Of a stretch of 64,000 nt of DNA, positions 43,892 through 52,695 are shown in pieces; the stretch's first letter is position 1; each line of letters starts with the position of its first letter. The stretch lies in contig NZ_JACCCJ010000001.1 of the NCBI RefSeq assembly GCF_013410105.1, forward strand, positions 930,001 through 994,000, given 5' to 3'. Source of the DNA: Sphingopyxis sp. JAI108. Lineage in GTDB: Bacteria; Pseudomonadota; Alphaproteobacteria; Sphingomonadales; Sphingomonadaceae. Made by a program: the position numbers and the translations under genes. A model generated the notes under the pieces. It saw nothing but the letters and a program-made list of their open reading frames with translations, did not search any database and was not told the DNA's origin.

Positions 43892-44604
43892 TCGCGCGTA
43901 GAGGATGGATCATCGCCGGAGTAGCGCTTGCACTGCTGCTTCTCATTGCGACCTTTCCGATGCGGCTCGCGCTCGCTTGGTCGGGCGCGAGCGATGCGGG
44001 TGTCTCCGCGCGTGAGGTGCGCGGCTCGGTCTGGTCGGGCGAACTCGTCGAGGCGCGGCTCGGGGCCTTACCGCTCGGCACGGTGCGGGCGAGCCTTTCG
44101 CCGCTTGCGCTTCTGGGCGGGGGTGTCGAACTGTCTTTCTCCCGCACCGATGAAAGGCTCGGTGCGCTGGCCGGACGCCTTTATGGCAGCGATCCTCGCG
44201 GCATGTCCGACGTCAGCGGCACGACGTCGATGTCGGGCGGGCTGGGCGCGATCCCGGTGGACAGGATAAGCTTCGAAGGCGCGACGGTGCGTTTCGACGA
44301 TGCGGGGCGATGCGCCGCCGCCGGCGGCCGTATCCAGCTTGCCGTCAACGCCCCGATCGCGGGCCTCGATTTGTCGCGCGGCCTGTCCGGTCCGCTCAGC
44401 TGTGCCAAAGGGCGCGCGCGGGCCACGCTCGCGAGCCAGTCGGGAATGGAGCGGCTGACCTTGTCGTTCGACGGAAGCGGCGCGTATCGCGCTCAATTCG
44501 CGATCAATGTCGACCGCGACCCCGCGATGGCCGCGGCGCTGGCCGCGCTGGGGTTCCGGGCGGGCCAAGGCGGCTTCGTGCTGGCGACCACAGGCCGCTT
44601 CTGA
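43888..44604 (+). CDS. gspN: Type II secretion system protein GspN
   Basis: The product is 238 aa. One N-terminal transmembrane segment (GWIIAGVALALLLLIATFP) precedes a beta-rich periplasmic domain with VRGSVWSGEL and LGTVRASLSPLALLGG, the pattern of the accessory GspN family. ATG 43888 overlaps the gspM stop. GspN is optional in T2SS and its role is unclear. Confidence 0.87.
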   Translation: MIARRGWIIAGVALALLLLIATFPMRLALAWSGASDAGVSAREVRGSVWSGELVEARLGALPLGTVRASLSPLALLGGGVELSFSRTDERLGALAGRLYGSDPRGMSDVSGTTSMSGGLGAIPVDRISFEGATVRFDDAGRCAAAGGRIQLAVNAPIAGLDLSRGLSGPLSCAKGRARATLASQSGMERLTLSFDGSGAYRAQFAINVDRDPAMAAALAALGFRAGQGGFVLATTGRF

Positions 44605-44605
44605 C

Positions 44606-45373
44606 GTGACCCTTCTCGATGCCTTGCCCTTCGGCATGGGCATCGCCTTTGCCGGCCTGATCGGGCTCATTCTTGGTAGCTTCATCGCGACGCTGGTGCT
44701 GCGGTGGCCTGCGGGCCGGTCGGTGCTCGGGCGATCGCAGTGCGACGGATGCGGCCGCCCGCTGGGCGCACTCGATCTCATCCCGTTGCTGTCGCCTCTC
44801 GCTTCGCGGGGGCGATGCCGGACGTGCGGCGCACCGATCGACCCCTTTCATTGGCGCGTCGAACTGGGAGCGGCGTTGGTCGGGGTCGTCGCTTTGGCAC
44901 TCATGCCGGGAACGGCGGGTTGGCTATGGGCGCTGTTTGGCTGGCTGTTGTTGCCGCTTGCGCTGCTCGACGCGCGACATTTCTGGCTGCCTGATCGCCT
45001 CAATCTGTTGCTTGGGGCGGTCGGCCTGCTGATCGCAGGTCCGATGCTCGACACGGCATTGATCGATCGATGGGTCGGCGCCTTCGTTAGCGGTCTGACG
45101 CTCGCCGCCATCGCCGAATTCTATCGCCGTGTGCGACGGAAGGACGCCATGGGCGGGGGCGACCCGAAACTGGTCGCGGCGATCGGAGCGTGGCTCGGCT
45201 GGCAGGCGCTGCCGCTGATGCTGTTGCTCGCGAGCCTCGGAGGGATCGCCTGGGCGATCGCCGCGCAACAAAAAGGGGACCAGCCGCTTGGCGAGCGGCG
45301 GGTCCCCTTCGGTGTCTTTGCCTGCGCGGCAGCCTTTGCAACGGTGCCGCTCTGGCCGCTTATTGCCCGATAA
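44606..45373 (+). CDS. gspO: Prepilin peptidase (GspO/PilD)
   Basis: The product is 255 aa, an inner-membrane aspartic protease that cleaves and N-methylates the GspG-K leaders. GTG 44606 lies one base after the gspN stop. The N-terminal segment with GLILGSFIATLVLRW is followed by the zinc-type CDGC/CRTC pair. The catalytic Asp residues are in LLDARHFWLPD and GGGDPKL. It closes the gsp unit and overlaps the convergent pal gene by 14 bases. Confidence 0.93.
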   Translation: MTLLDALPFGMGIAFAGLIGLILGSFIATLVLRWPAGRSVLGRSQCDGCGRPLGALDLIPLLSPLASRGRCRTCGAPIDPFHWRVELGAALVGVVALALMPGTAGWLWALFGWLLLPLALLDARHFWLPDRLNLLLGAVGLLIAGPMLDTALIDRWVGAFVSGLTLAAIAEFYRRVRRKDAMGGGDPKLVAAIGAWLGWQALPLMLLLASLGGIAWAIAAQQKGDQPLGERRVPFGVFACAAAFATVPLWPLIAR

Positions 45374-45878
45374 CGACGGTCACTGCGCGGCGGTTCTTGG
45401 CATAAGCCTCTTCGGTGGAACCGAGTTCGGCCGGACGTTCCTTGCCATAGCTGATGACGTTGATGCGGCTGGGATCGATGCCGAGCGACGCGAGATAATT
45501 TTTCGCGGCATTGGCGCGGCGTTCGCCGAGCGCGATGTTATAATCGCGGGTGCCGCGTTCGTCGGCGTGGCCTTCGAGCGTGACGCGAACAGCAGGGTTG
45601 CGCTGCAGCCACTGCGCCTGGCTCTGCAGCGTCGACTGGTCCTGCGCGTCGACATTATACTGGTCGTAATCGAAGAAAATGCGGTCGCCCATGGCGCCGA
45701 CGTTTGCGAGGAAATCTTCCTGCGACCCCGGGATCACGCCGGTGCCGGTCCCGGCGCCGGGATCGGTCCCGGTGCCTTCGGGGGCGGGGGGAAGCGTGTC
45801 AGGAGCCTTTTTCGAGCAGGCGCCAACAGCAAGCATGGTGATCGCCGCGATCATCGCGGTGCTTTTCCGTATCGTCAT
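45360..45878 (-). CDS. pal: Peptidoglycan-associated lipoprotein Pal
   Basis: The product is 172 aa. ATG 45878 is chosen since it begins the lipoprotein signal (TIRKSTAM then AVGAC lipobox) and has GAGGA upstream; an ATG at 45959 would add an unlikely leader. The OmpA-type domain contains FFDYDQYNVDAQ, LEGHADERGTRDYN and ALGERRANAAKNYL, which bind meso-diaminopimelate of peptidoglycan. Part of the Tol-Pal system that constricts the outer membrane at division. It follows tolB after a 106-base gap. Confidence 0.96.
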   Translation of the reverse strand: MTIRKSTAMIAAITMLAVGACSKKAPDTLPPAPEGTGTDPGAGTGTGVIPGSQEDFLANVGAMGDRIFFDYDQYNVDAQDQSTLQSQAQWLQRNPAVRVTLEGHADERGTRDYNIALGERRANAAKNYLASLGIDPSRINVISYGKERPAELGSTEEAYAKNRRAVTVVIGQ

Positions 45879-45984
45879 GTCTTCTGTCCTCTTGTTGTTG
45901 TGGGAAATTCTGTTCGTGCGGGCAAAACAACCTGGCCGGGACGCGATATTTGAACCCAAGCCGGGCGCTTTGGTTCCGCCCTTG

Positions 45985-47352
45985 TCAAGGCAGGACCGGG
46001 CCCCAGCTCGGATCCGATCCGTCCTGCGGGGTGGGGAGACGGCGCAGGTTCACGCCGGTCAGGTCGACCTGCCACAGGCTCGACTTGCCTTCGCGCCCGC
46101 GCGTCGTGCGGAAAAACTGGATAACACGGCCGTTCGGCGACCAGGTCGGCGCCTCATCCTGCCAGCTGTTGGTCAGCATCCGTACCCCGCCGCCCGACGG
46201 GGTCATCACGCCGATGCGGAACTCGCCGCCGCCCATGCGGGTAAAGGCGATCAGGTCGCCGCGCGGCGACCATTCGGGGGTCGCGGCGCGGCCGCCGCCA
46301 AAGCTGATCCGCTGCTGGTTCGATCCGTCGATGTTCATCGTATAGATTTGCTGGCCGCCCGACCGATCGCTCTCGAACACGATCTTCCGCCCGTCGGGCG
46401 AGAAGCTGCCGCCGACATCGATGCCCGGGGTGTTCGTCAGCCGCACCGGCGTGCCGCCATTGGCCGAGATGCGATAGATGTCGGTGTTGCCGTTCACGGC
46501 CATCGAATAAAGGATCTGGGTGCCGTCAGGCGACCAGCGCGGCGCGAAGGTCGCGTTCGAGCTTTCGGTCACCAGCTTTTGCGTGCCTGCCGCGACATCG
46601 TAGATGAAAACGCGGACGCGGTTGTTGAGGTAGGATACGTAGACGATCTTCTTGTAATCGGGCGAGAAGCGCGGGCTGATCGCGAGCGCCTGCCCGTTGG
46701 TGATGAAGCGGTGGTTGCCGCCGTCCGAATCCATGATGGCCAGCCGCTTGATGCGGTTCCCCTTCGGACCGCTCTCGGCGATATAGGCGACGCGGCTGTC
46801 GAAGAAGGGCGCTTCGCCCGACAGGCGCGAATAGATGGCGTCGGCGCATTTGTGCGCGGCGCGGCGCCAGTCGCCGGGCTGGATTTCGAACCCCTTGCGC
46901 ACCAGTTCGCTACCGAGCGCGGTGTCATAGAGATAGCAGCCGACGATCAGGCTGCCGTTCGATCCGGCATCGACAAAGCCGTGCACCACATTCTCGGCAT
47001 TACGCGCTTGCCATTCGGCGAAGCGCGGCGCCTGCACCTCGGCGCGGGTGATCGCGCGGACGCCATTGGGGCCGATCGGTTCATAGAGGCCGCTGCGTTC
47101 GAGGTCGGCGGCGATAACGTCCGCGATCTGGCGCCCCAGGCTGTCGGTGCGCAGCCCCGCGACGGTCTGCACCGACGCGGTTGCGAGCGGCGGGACGCCG
47201 ATGACGGTGCGTTCCTGCGACAGCGTACCCTCGATGGTCTCACGCGGTGTGGTCGTCGGCGTGACTGCGGGCGGCGTCGGCGCGATCTGTGCGAACACCG
47301 GGGCGGTGGTCAGCAGCAGGGCGAGCGAAAGGCTGATCGGACGGAGAAGCAT
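45985..47352 (-). CDS. tolB: Tol-Pal system beta-propeller protein TolB
   Basis: The product is 455 aa, periplasmic. ATG 47352 begins a signal peptide (LLRPISLSLALLLTTAPVFA); the longer frame to 47457 is not supported. N-terminal domain (ADVIAADLERSGLYEPI) and six-bladed propeller with repeated WSPDG/FSPDG blades such as FAPRWSPDGTQILYS and GGSFSPDGRKIVFESDRSG. TolB relays energy from TolA to Pal. It begins five bases after the tolA stop. Confidence 0.96.
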   Translation of the reverse strand: MLLRPISLSLALLLTTAPVFAQIAPTPPAVTPTTTPRETIEGTLSQERTVIGVPPLATASVQTVAGLRTDSLGRQIADVIAADLERSGLYEPIGPNGVRAITRAEVQAPRFAEWQARNAENVVHGFVDAGSNGSLIVGCYLYDTALGSELVRKGFEIQPGDWRRAAHKCADAIYSRLSGEAPFFDSRVAYIAESGPKGNRIKRLAIMDSDGGNHRFITNGQALAISPRFSPDYKKIVYVSYLNNRVRVFIYDVAAGTQKLVTESSNATFAPRWSPDGTQILYSMAVNGNTDIYRISANGGTPVRLTNTPGIDVGGSFSPDGRKIVFESDRSGGQQIYTMNIDGSNQQRISFGGGRAATPEWSPRGDLIAFTRMGGGEFRIGVMTPSGGGVRMLTNSWQDEAPTWSPNGRVIQFFRTTRGREGKSSLWQVDLTGVNLRRLPTPQDGSDPSWGPVLP

Positions 47353-47357
47353 TTCTC

Positions 47358-48179
47358 TTACCTCTTGATGAAATCGAGCGTGTAATTCTGCCAGAAGCTG
47401 TAATTTTCCTCTGGCAGGTCGAAAGGTGCGGCGAGTTCCACCGCGCGTTTTGCGCACTCCTGATGGCGCTGGATCTGGAATTTATTGCTATCGTTCTCGC
47501 CCGACGTGGTGATGCTGGTGAATCCGGCCAACGCGCCCGACTGCGTCAGGCGAAACTTCACGACGGTTTTGAGCTGGTCGACATCGACCCCCGAAACGCG
47601 GCAGCCGTTCCAGCGCGGGGCGACCGCAGACTTGATGCTGACGTCGATAGAACGGCGAACCTCAGCCGCCGTGGCCGCGGCCGGAGCACCCTTGCTCGAC
47701 GGCGATTTGGGCTGCGACTTTGAAAGGCCTTCGGCGATACCGTCGAGCCGGCCGGTCGGGCGTGCGGGGCGATCCTTTGCCGGTGGAGCCTTTGGAGCGG
47801 CCTTGGGCTGCGCCTTTTTGGCGGCCGGGGGCTGCTTCGGCGGCGCCTGCTTCGGTCGGGCGACCTGTTTTGGCGTCGGGGCAGGCGTGGACCGCACCAC
47901 CGGTTCGGGAAGCGGCGGTGTCGGTACGGGCTCGGGCGCGGCGATGTCGACGTCATCCTCTTCGCCCAACCGCGCGGCGGGCGGCGTCTCGCTGATCACC
48001 GGCGCGGTCGATTGCACTGCGCTTTCGGCAATCAGGTCGACTTCCATAGGCGGATTGTCGAATCGGCGGTCGCCCGCGGTCCACTGGACCGAGAGCAGGC
48101 CGATGATCAGGACATGCGCGCCCACCGCGATGGCAAAGCCGCGTCCTTCCTTCCCCCCAACTGCCCGGTGTTCGGCCAT
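47358..48179 (-). CDS. tolA: TolA-type energy transducer
   Basis: The product is 273 aa. An N-terminal transmembrane helix (GFAIAVGAHVLIIGLLSVQW) with the SHLS-like contact region for TolQR is followed by a long Pro/Ala/Lys-rich periplasmic linker (residues about 85-165) and a C-terminal domain (RWNGCRVSGVDVDQLKTVV, ending YTLDFIKR). Low-complexity linkers make TolA hard to name by sequence, but the tolQ-tolR-X-tolB-pal order settles it. Confidence 0.9.
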   Translation of the reverse strand: MAEHRAVGGKEGRGFAIAVGAHVLIIGLLSVQWTAGDRRFDNPPMEVDLIAESAVQSTAPVISETPPAARLGEEDDVDIAAPEPVPTPPLPEPVVRSTPAPTPKQVARPKQAPPKQPPAAKKAQPKAAPKAPPAKDRPARPTGRLDGIAEGLSKSQPKSPSSKGAPAAATAAEVRRSIDVSIKSAVAPRWNGCRVSGVDVDQLKTVVKFRLTQSGALAGFTSITTSGENDSNKFQIQRHQECAKRAVELAAPFDLPEENYSFWQNYTLDFIKR

Positions 48180-48188
48180 CGTCTTAAC

Positions 48189-48698
48189 CTAGGTTCCGGT
48201 TTCTGAACCGTTAGTGACCGCGGCTGGCGCGCTTTCGGCGGCGCCTTCCGATCCCGTCGTCACCAGCGAAATCCGGGTCAAGCCGGCGCGGTTGAGTTCG
48301 CCCATCACGCGCATCACGCGGCCATAATCGAGCCCCTTGTCGGCGCGCAGCATGATCTGGCGCGGCCGGTCCTCACCCTCATTCGCGCGTGCGATCGCGT
48401 CGAGGCGGGCAGGAAGCTCGGCCTCCGGCACGACCTCTTCGCCGATATAGAGCGTGTCGTCGCCGTTGATCGATAGCTGCACCGGCTCCTGCTCCTCGGT
48501 CTCGACCGGCTTGGCCCGGCTTTCGGGCAGGTCGATCGGCACCGCCGAAGCGAGAAGCGGTGCGGTGATCATGAAGATGATCAACAGCACGAGCATCACG
48601 TCGACGAGCGGGGTGACGTTGATCTCCGCCATCGGCGCGCGGCGGTGGCCGCGGCCGCGCCGGCCGCCGATGCCGCCGGAGGGCCCGGTCATCGCCAT
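48189..48698 (-). CDS. tolR: Tol-Pal system protein TolR (ExbD family)
   Basis: The product is 169 aa. PMAEINVTPLVDVMLVLLII is the ExbD/TolR signature; the Asp in the transmembrane helix is the proton-binding residue. The periplasmic domain ends RISLVTTG. The unusually long tail after it (EGAAESAPAAVTNGSETGT) is low in complexity. ATG 48698 overlaps the tolQ stop (ATGA). Confidence 0.94.
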   Translation of the reverse strand: MAMTGPSGGIGGRRGRGHRRAPMAEINVTPLVDVMLVLLIIFMITAPLLASAVPIDLPESRAKPVETEEQEPVQLSINGDDTLYIGEEVVPEAELPARLDAIARANEGEDRPRQIMLRADKGLDYGRVMRVMGELNRAGLTRISLVTTGSEGAAESAPAAVTNGSETGT

Positions 48699-49396
48699 CA
48701 GGCTTCGACCTCGAGTTCGCGGCTGAAGGTCGCGTGCAGCCCGTCGGCAAAGCGGCCGAGGCGCGATTCGAGCCGGTTTAAGCGCTGGGAAAAGGCGTTA
48801 TAGGCGATGACTGCGGGAATGGCGGCGAACAGGCCGATCGCGGTCGCGAACAGCGCTTCCGCAATGCCCGGCGCGACGACGGCAAGGCTGCTGTTATTTT
48901 CCGCCGCGATCGCGGTGAAGCTGCGCATAATACCCCAGACGGTGCCGAACAGCCCCACGAAGGGCGCGACCGCGCCGATTGTCGCGAGCGTCCCGATCTT
49001 TTCGGCGAGCCGGTCAACTTCGCCCGCGACCGCCGAGTTCATTGCGATGCCCAGGCGCTCACGCGTGCCTTCGCGATCGACATTCTTGCCCTTGGTCGAG
49101 CGGCGCCATTCGCTGATCCCGGCGCTCAGCACCTTCGCGCTCGGCAAATCTTCGCCGCTATTCTTGTCGAAGAATTTGTCGATATTGTCGGCGCGCCAGA
49201 AATCGCGCTCGAACCGCTCCGACGCGCTCATCAGCTTGCTGACGCCCCGGCCGTGCGTAAAAATCACCATCCAGACATAAATGGACGCGAGCAGGAGGCC
49301 GATCATCACGCCCTTCACGATCCAGTCGGCTTGCAGGAACAGCGCGATGGGGGACAGGGTCGCCGCATCGGCGGCCAGCGAGATATTGTCTAGCAA
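48698..49396 (-). CDS. tolQ: Tol-Pal system protein TolQ (ExbB family)
   Basis: The product is 232 aa with three transmembrane segments; GLFGTVWGIMRSF and AEALFATAIGLFAAIPAVIAY are ExbB/TolQ hallmarks. The start is TTG 49396, giving LLDNISLAADAATLSPIALF: GGAGAG (49405-49410) lies eight bases upstream, and no ATG or GTG in frame fits the usual TolQ N-terminus. The frame could open at 49441, but that would overlap ybgC by 52 bases. The rare start, overlapping the ybgC stop by seven bases, suggests coupled translation. Confidence 0.93.
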   Translation of the reverse strand: MLDNISLAADAATLSPIALFLQADWIVKGVMIGLLLASIYVWMVIFTHGRGVSKLMSASERFERDFWRADNIDKFFDKNSGEDLPSAKVLSAGISEWRRSTKGKNVDREGTRERLGIAMNSAVAGEVDRLAEKIGTLATIGAVAPFVGLFGTVWGIMRSFTAIAAENNSSLAVVAPGIAEALFATAIGLFAAIPAVIAYNAFSQRLNRLESRLGRFADGLHATFSRELEVEA

Positions 49397-49869
49397 GGGA
49401 AAGTCTCTCCATTCATGATGGCGGTAAATCGGTCGGCCCAACCCGCGGGCTGGCGGCGCGGCCGGCCTTCGGGCGACAGGAAGGCAGCGGTGACTTGCCC
49501 GTCGGTCAATGTCTCGCCGCTTAACGTGTCAGTTCCGCGAAGGATGCGCTGTGCGATGATCACGCTCGCGCCGCGCACCGCTTCGACCGTACTGACGACG
49601 AGCAGGTCATCGTCAAGTCGGGCGGGGCTGCGGTATTTGATGGCAAGGTCGGTGACCGCCCAGCTACCTTCGCCCGCCTCCATCGCCGCGCGCTGGTCGA
49701 TACCGGCGATCCGCAGCATGTCAGAGCGCGCGCGCTCCATATAGCGCAGATAATTGGCGTGATAGACGATGCCAGACAGGTCGGTGTCCTCGAAATAGAC
49801 GCGCGCCCGGTAATGATGCTCGGCCCCGGCAAAGGCGCCGGGGAGGAAGGGGGGCGGGGCGTTTATCAT
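49390..49869 (-). CDS. ybgC: Tol-Pal-associated acyl-CoA thioesterase YbgC
   Basis: The product is 159 aa with a hotdog fold. YFEDTDLSGIVYHANYLRYM carries the catalytic Asp of the 4-hydroxybenzoyl-CoA thioesterase family. ATG 49869 is the best start; it lies well before the conserved region, with only GGAAAG upstream. It opens the ybgC-tolQ-tolR-tolA-tolB-pal unit; the 101 bases between it and the ruvB stop hold no recognised site. Confidence 0.93.
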   Translation of the reverse strand: MINAPPPFLPGAFAGAEHHYRARVYFEDTDLSGIVYHANYLRYMERARSDMLRIAGIDQRAAMEAGEGSWAVTDLAIKYRSPARLDDDLLVVSTVEAVRGASVIIAQRILRGTDTLSGETLTDGQVTAAFLSPEGRPRRQPAGWADRFTAIMNGETFPC

Positions 49870-49970
49870 CTTTCCGACCGATAGCCGGTGGGCGACTCGT
49901 CGCAAAGCCCCCTTGAACGGTTCGTCGCAGATCGGGGCCGGTTGGCAGAATGAAAGCCGCGGAAATCCGC

Positions 49971-50999
49971 CTATTTCGCCTGATCGAAAAGTCCATCCTG
50001 CGAACCGGCGGGCGGGTTGAGCCCGAGATGCTTCCACGCGCTGGCGTTGAGCATCCGCCCGCGTGCGGTGCGCGCGATCAACCCGGCCTGGAGCAGATAG
50101 GGTTCGATGACATCCTCAATCGTGTCGCGCGGTTCGCTGAGCCCGGCGGCGAGCGTTTCCACGCCGACGGGGCCCCCGCGGTAGATATCGGCGATCATGG
50201 TGAGGTAACGCCGGTCCATCGCATCGAGCCCGAGCGCATCGACTTCGAGCCGGTTGAGCGCCTCATCCGCGGCGCTCGCGTCGACGACCGCATGGCCCGC
50301 AACGGTCGCAAAATCGCGCACGCGCCGCAGCAGCCGCCCCGCGATGCGCGGCGTCCCGCGCGAGCGTTTTGCGATTTCGAGCGCGCCATCCGACGCGATC
50401 GGCAGCGCCAGCAGGCGCGCAGCGCGCGAAATCACCTGTTCGAGTTCGCCGTGGGTATAGAAATTGAGCCGCACCGGGATGCCGAAACGGTCGCGCAGCG
50501 GCGTCGTCAGCAGCCCCTGCCGCGTGGTCGCCCCGACGAGGGTGAATTTGGGAAGGTCGATGCGCACCGAGCGCGCCGAGGGCCCTTCGCCGATCATGAT
50601 GTCGAGCGCGCGGTCCTCCATCGCGGGATACAGGATTTCCTCGACCGCGGGCGACAGGCGGTGGATCTCGTCGATGAACAGCACATCGCCGTCCTCGAGA
50701 TTGGTGAGCAAGGCGGCAAGGTCGCCCGCCTTCGCGATCACCGGGCCGCTGGTCGAACGGAAGCCGACCCCGAGTTCGCGCGCGACGATCTGCGCCAGCG
50801 TCGTCTTGCCGAGCCCCGGCGGGCCAAAGAAGAGCACATGATCGAGCGCATCGCCGCGCGCCTTCGCCGCCTCGACGAAGATGCGCAGATTCTCGCGCGC
50901 CGCCGCTTGGCCGACGAATTCGGCTAGCGTCTTCGGCCGCAGCGCGGCGTCGGCATCCTCGGGGGTGCGGATGGGGGTGGTGAGGGCCGGCTCAGTCAT
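49971..50999 (-). CDS. ruvB: Holliday junction branch-migration ATPase RuvB
   Basis: The product is 342 aa. Walker [15 protein letters not shown], Walker B FIDEIHRL, sensor 1 [11 protein letters not shown], arginine finger region RDRFGIP, and the C-terminal winged helix ([16 protein letters not shown]). RuvB drives branch migration with RuvA. ATG 50999 overlaps by 8 bases the stop of the GFA gene that separates it from ruvA. Confidence 0.97.
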   Translation of the reverse strand: MTEPALTTPIRTPEDADAALRPKTLAEFVGQAAARENLRIFVEAAKARGDALDHVLFFGPPGLGKTTLAQIVARELGVGFRSTSGPVIAKAGDLAALLTNLEDGDVLFIDEIHRLSPAVEEILYPAMEDRALDIMIGEGPSARSVRIDLPKFTLVGATTRQGLLTTPLRDRFGIPVRLNFYTHGELEQVISRAARLLALPIASDGALEIAKRSRGTPRIAGRLLRRVRDFATVAGHAVVDASAADEALNRLEVDALGLDAMDRRYLTMIADIYRGGPVGVETLAAGLSEPRDTIEDVIEPYLLQAGLIARTARGRMLNASAWKHLGLNPPAGSQDGLFDQAK

Positions 51000-51396
51000 A
51001 ATGCTCTATTGCATCGCCGGCGATCGAAACCCAAGGCTCCTTGCGTTCCTCATAGACCGAATAGTCGGGCACGAAGCCGTGACCGGGCTCGAAATTGCCG
51101 AGCGGGATCGCATAGGCGTCATGATAGGGACGCGCGCGGTACCAGACGCCCGAACCGCAGGTGCCGCAAAAGAAGAAGTCGGCCGTGTTGCCGCTGTCGC
51201 CGGTGTATTGCCACATCTTCGGCTCGCCTTCGGTGCGGACCTGCTCGGCGGGGAAGCGGACCTGTGCGGCAAAGGCGCTGCCGCTCCGCGCCTTGCACTC
51301 GCGGCAGTGGCAGACCGACACGCGAATCGGTTCGCCGGTGCAGGCGATGCGGATCTGGCCGCAGCGGCAGGCGGCGTGGCGGGTGGGGTCGGTCAT
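50992..51396 (-). CDS. GFA/CENP-V domain protein inserted between ruvA and ruvB
   Basis: The product is 134 aa. Zinc ligands: [21 protein letters not shown] and [13 protein letters not shown], the GFA fold. ATG 51396 overlaps the ruvA stop (ATGA) and its stop overlaps the ruvB start (ATGACTGA), so it must be translated with the ruv genes. Function of such proteins is mostly unknown; the coupling to a DNA-repair operon is the only clue. It is distinct from the GFA gene at 26343 (different length and C-terminus). Confidence 0.88.
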   Translation of the reverse strand: MTDPTRHAACRCGQIRIACTGEPIRVSVCHCRECKARSGSAFAAQVRFPAEQVRTEGEPKMWQYTGDSGNTADFFFCGTCGSGVWYRARPYHDAYAIPLGNFEPGHGFVPDYSVYEERKEPWVSIAGDAIEHYD

Positions 51397-51992
51397 TTGG
51401 CCGCTTTCTTGAGCGCCACGCGAACCAGCGCATCGAGGCTGGCGCCTGCGCCCAGTTCCTCGTTGGCCGCCGCGACCGCAGCACTTGCTTCGCCGGGCTT
51501 GAAGCCAAGGCCGGTGAGGGCGGTGACGGCATCGGCGACGGGGCCCGCTGTCATCGCGAGTGCGGGCAGGCTTCCCGCGATCCCGCCGAGCGCGCCGGCC
51601 CTGTCCTTCAACTCGTGCGTGATCCGCTGCGCGAGTTTCGGGCCGACCCCATTCGCGCGTGCGACCATCGCGCTGTCGCCGCTTGCCAACGCGCGTTGCA
51701 GGTCGGTGATTTCGAGCGCGGAGAGAATCGCGAGCGCGACTTTCGCGCCGACGCCCTGCACACTGGTGAGCAGGCGGAACCAGTCGCGTTCCTCGGCCTT
51801 GGCAAAGCCGAGCAGGCGCAGGAAATCCTCGCCGACGAGCATTTCGGTGTGGATGGTAACGTCGCCCCCGACGGGCCCCAGTGCGTCCAATGTCCGCGCC
51901 GATGCCTCGACCAGATAACCGATGCCACCGACGTCGATCACCGCATGGCCTGCGCCGCTCGAATCTAGCCGCCCTGTCAGTTTTGCGATCAT
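51393..51992 (-). CDS. ruvA: Holliday junction-binding protein RuvA
   Basis: The product is 199 aa. Begins [15 protein letters not shown]-fold domain with GIGYLVEAS, acidic pin region, helix-hairpin-helix pairs [16 protein letters not shown] and [14 protein letters not shown], and domain III ([15 protein letters not shown]), which binds RuvB. ATG 51992. A 139-base gap with a REP pair separates it from ruvC. Confidence 0.97.
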   Translation of the reverse strand: MIAKLTGRLDSSGAGHAVIDVGGIGYLVEASARTLDALGPVGGDVTIHTEMLVGEDFLRLLGFAKAEERDWFRLLTSVQGVGAKVALAILSALEITDLQRALASGDSAMVARANGVGPKLAQRITHELKDRAGALGGIAGSLPALAMTAGPVADAVTALTGLGFKPGEASAAVAAANEELGAGASLDALVRVALKKAAK

Positions 51993-52066
51993 GCCCCGTG
52001 CCTAACGCGGGGAGAACGAAAAGGGAATCAATTTCCCTTCGCCGTCGAGGCCTCCCACGTTTCGTC

Positions 52067-52122
52067 ATGCCGGACTTGATCCGGCATCCATCGCCGCACG
52101 GACCCCGGATCAAGTCCGGGGT
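52067..52122. repeat. Head-to-head REP pair between ruvA and ruvC
   Basis: Two palindromes, ATGCCGGA-CTTGA-TCCGGCAT (52067-52087) and ACCCCGGA-TCAAG-TCCGGGGT (52102-52122), have complementary loops, i.e. opposite orientation. Together they resemble a BIME. The same CCGGA-loop-TCCGG unit with loop CCTGA is at 33313-33333. Confidence 0.85.
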
Positions 52123-52131
52123 GATGAAGGT

Positions 52132-52605
52132 TTAGTATCGAGGGCGGTGGTTCGCGTGGCAGATCGCGACCGCCAGCGCGTCCGCGGCATCGGCTCCGGC
52201 GACTTTCGCGCCAGGAAGCAGGATGCGTAGCATAGCCTGCACCTGTTCCTTCGCCGCGCCGCCAGTGCCGACGATCGCCTTCTTGACGAGGCGCGGCGCA
52301 TATTCGGCGACCGTCAGCCCACCGCGCGCGCAGCCGAGCAGCACGACGCCGCGCGCATGGGCAAGCTTCAGCGTCGATTGCGGATTGTCGTTGACGAACA
52401 CTTCCTCGACCGCAGCGCAAGCGGGGGCATGGTCGGCGATCACAGCGGCGAGCATGGTGTCGAGATGCGCGAGCCGGTCGGGCAGGGGCGCCTTGGTGTC
52501 GGTCTTGACCTGCCCGTTGGCGATGTGGCTGATCCGGCTACCCTCGACGCGGATGACGCCCCAGCCGGTGCAGCTGAGCGAGGGGTCGAGGCCGAGGATG
52601 ATCAT
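52132..52605 (-). CDS. ruvC: Holliday junction resolvase RuvC
   Basis: The product is 157 aa. ATG 52605 starts [16 protein letters not shown] with catalytic Asp7. The other acidic residues lie in [14 protein letters not shown] and in [29 protein letters not shown] is the DNA-contact loop. It resolves Holliday junctions with RuvAB. The frame upstream of 52605 is part of a REP element and not coding. Confidence 0.96.
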   Translation of the reverse strand: MIILGLDPSLSCTGWGVIRVEGSRISHIANGQVKTDTKAPLPDRLAHLDTMLAAVIADHAPACAAVEEVFVNDNPQSTLKLAHARGVVLLGCARGGLTVAEYAPRLVKKAIVGTGGAAKEQVQAMLRILLPGAKVAGADAADALAVAICHANHRPRY

Positions 52606-52611
52606 GGAATT

Positions 52612-52685
52612 CCGTTCGTGTCGAGTGAAGCCGAGACACCGCGTGCGCAACCGACGGGCATCTCGACTCCGCTCGATGCGAACGG
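52612..52685. repeat. Composite palindromic repeat between yebC and ruvC
   Basis: Terminal inverted repeats CCGTTCG (52612-52618) and CGAACGG (52679-52685) enclose GTGTCGAGTGAAGCCGAGAC and ATCTCGACTCCGCTCGATG, themselves imperfect palindromes. This layout is that of a dispersed sphingomonad REP/BIME unit. It occupies almost all of the 90-base gap. Confidence 0.7.
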
Positions 52686-52695
52686 GTTTTGACTA

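Noticed and set aside
52600..52630. LexA box before ruvC (GTTC-N7-GTGA)
   Set aside because: The second half-site mismatches GTTC and the sequence is part of a dispersed repeat.
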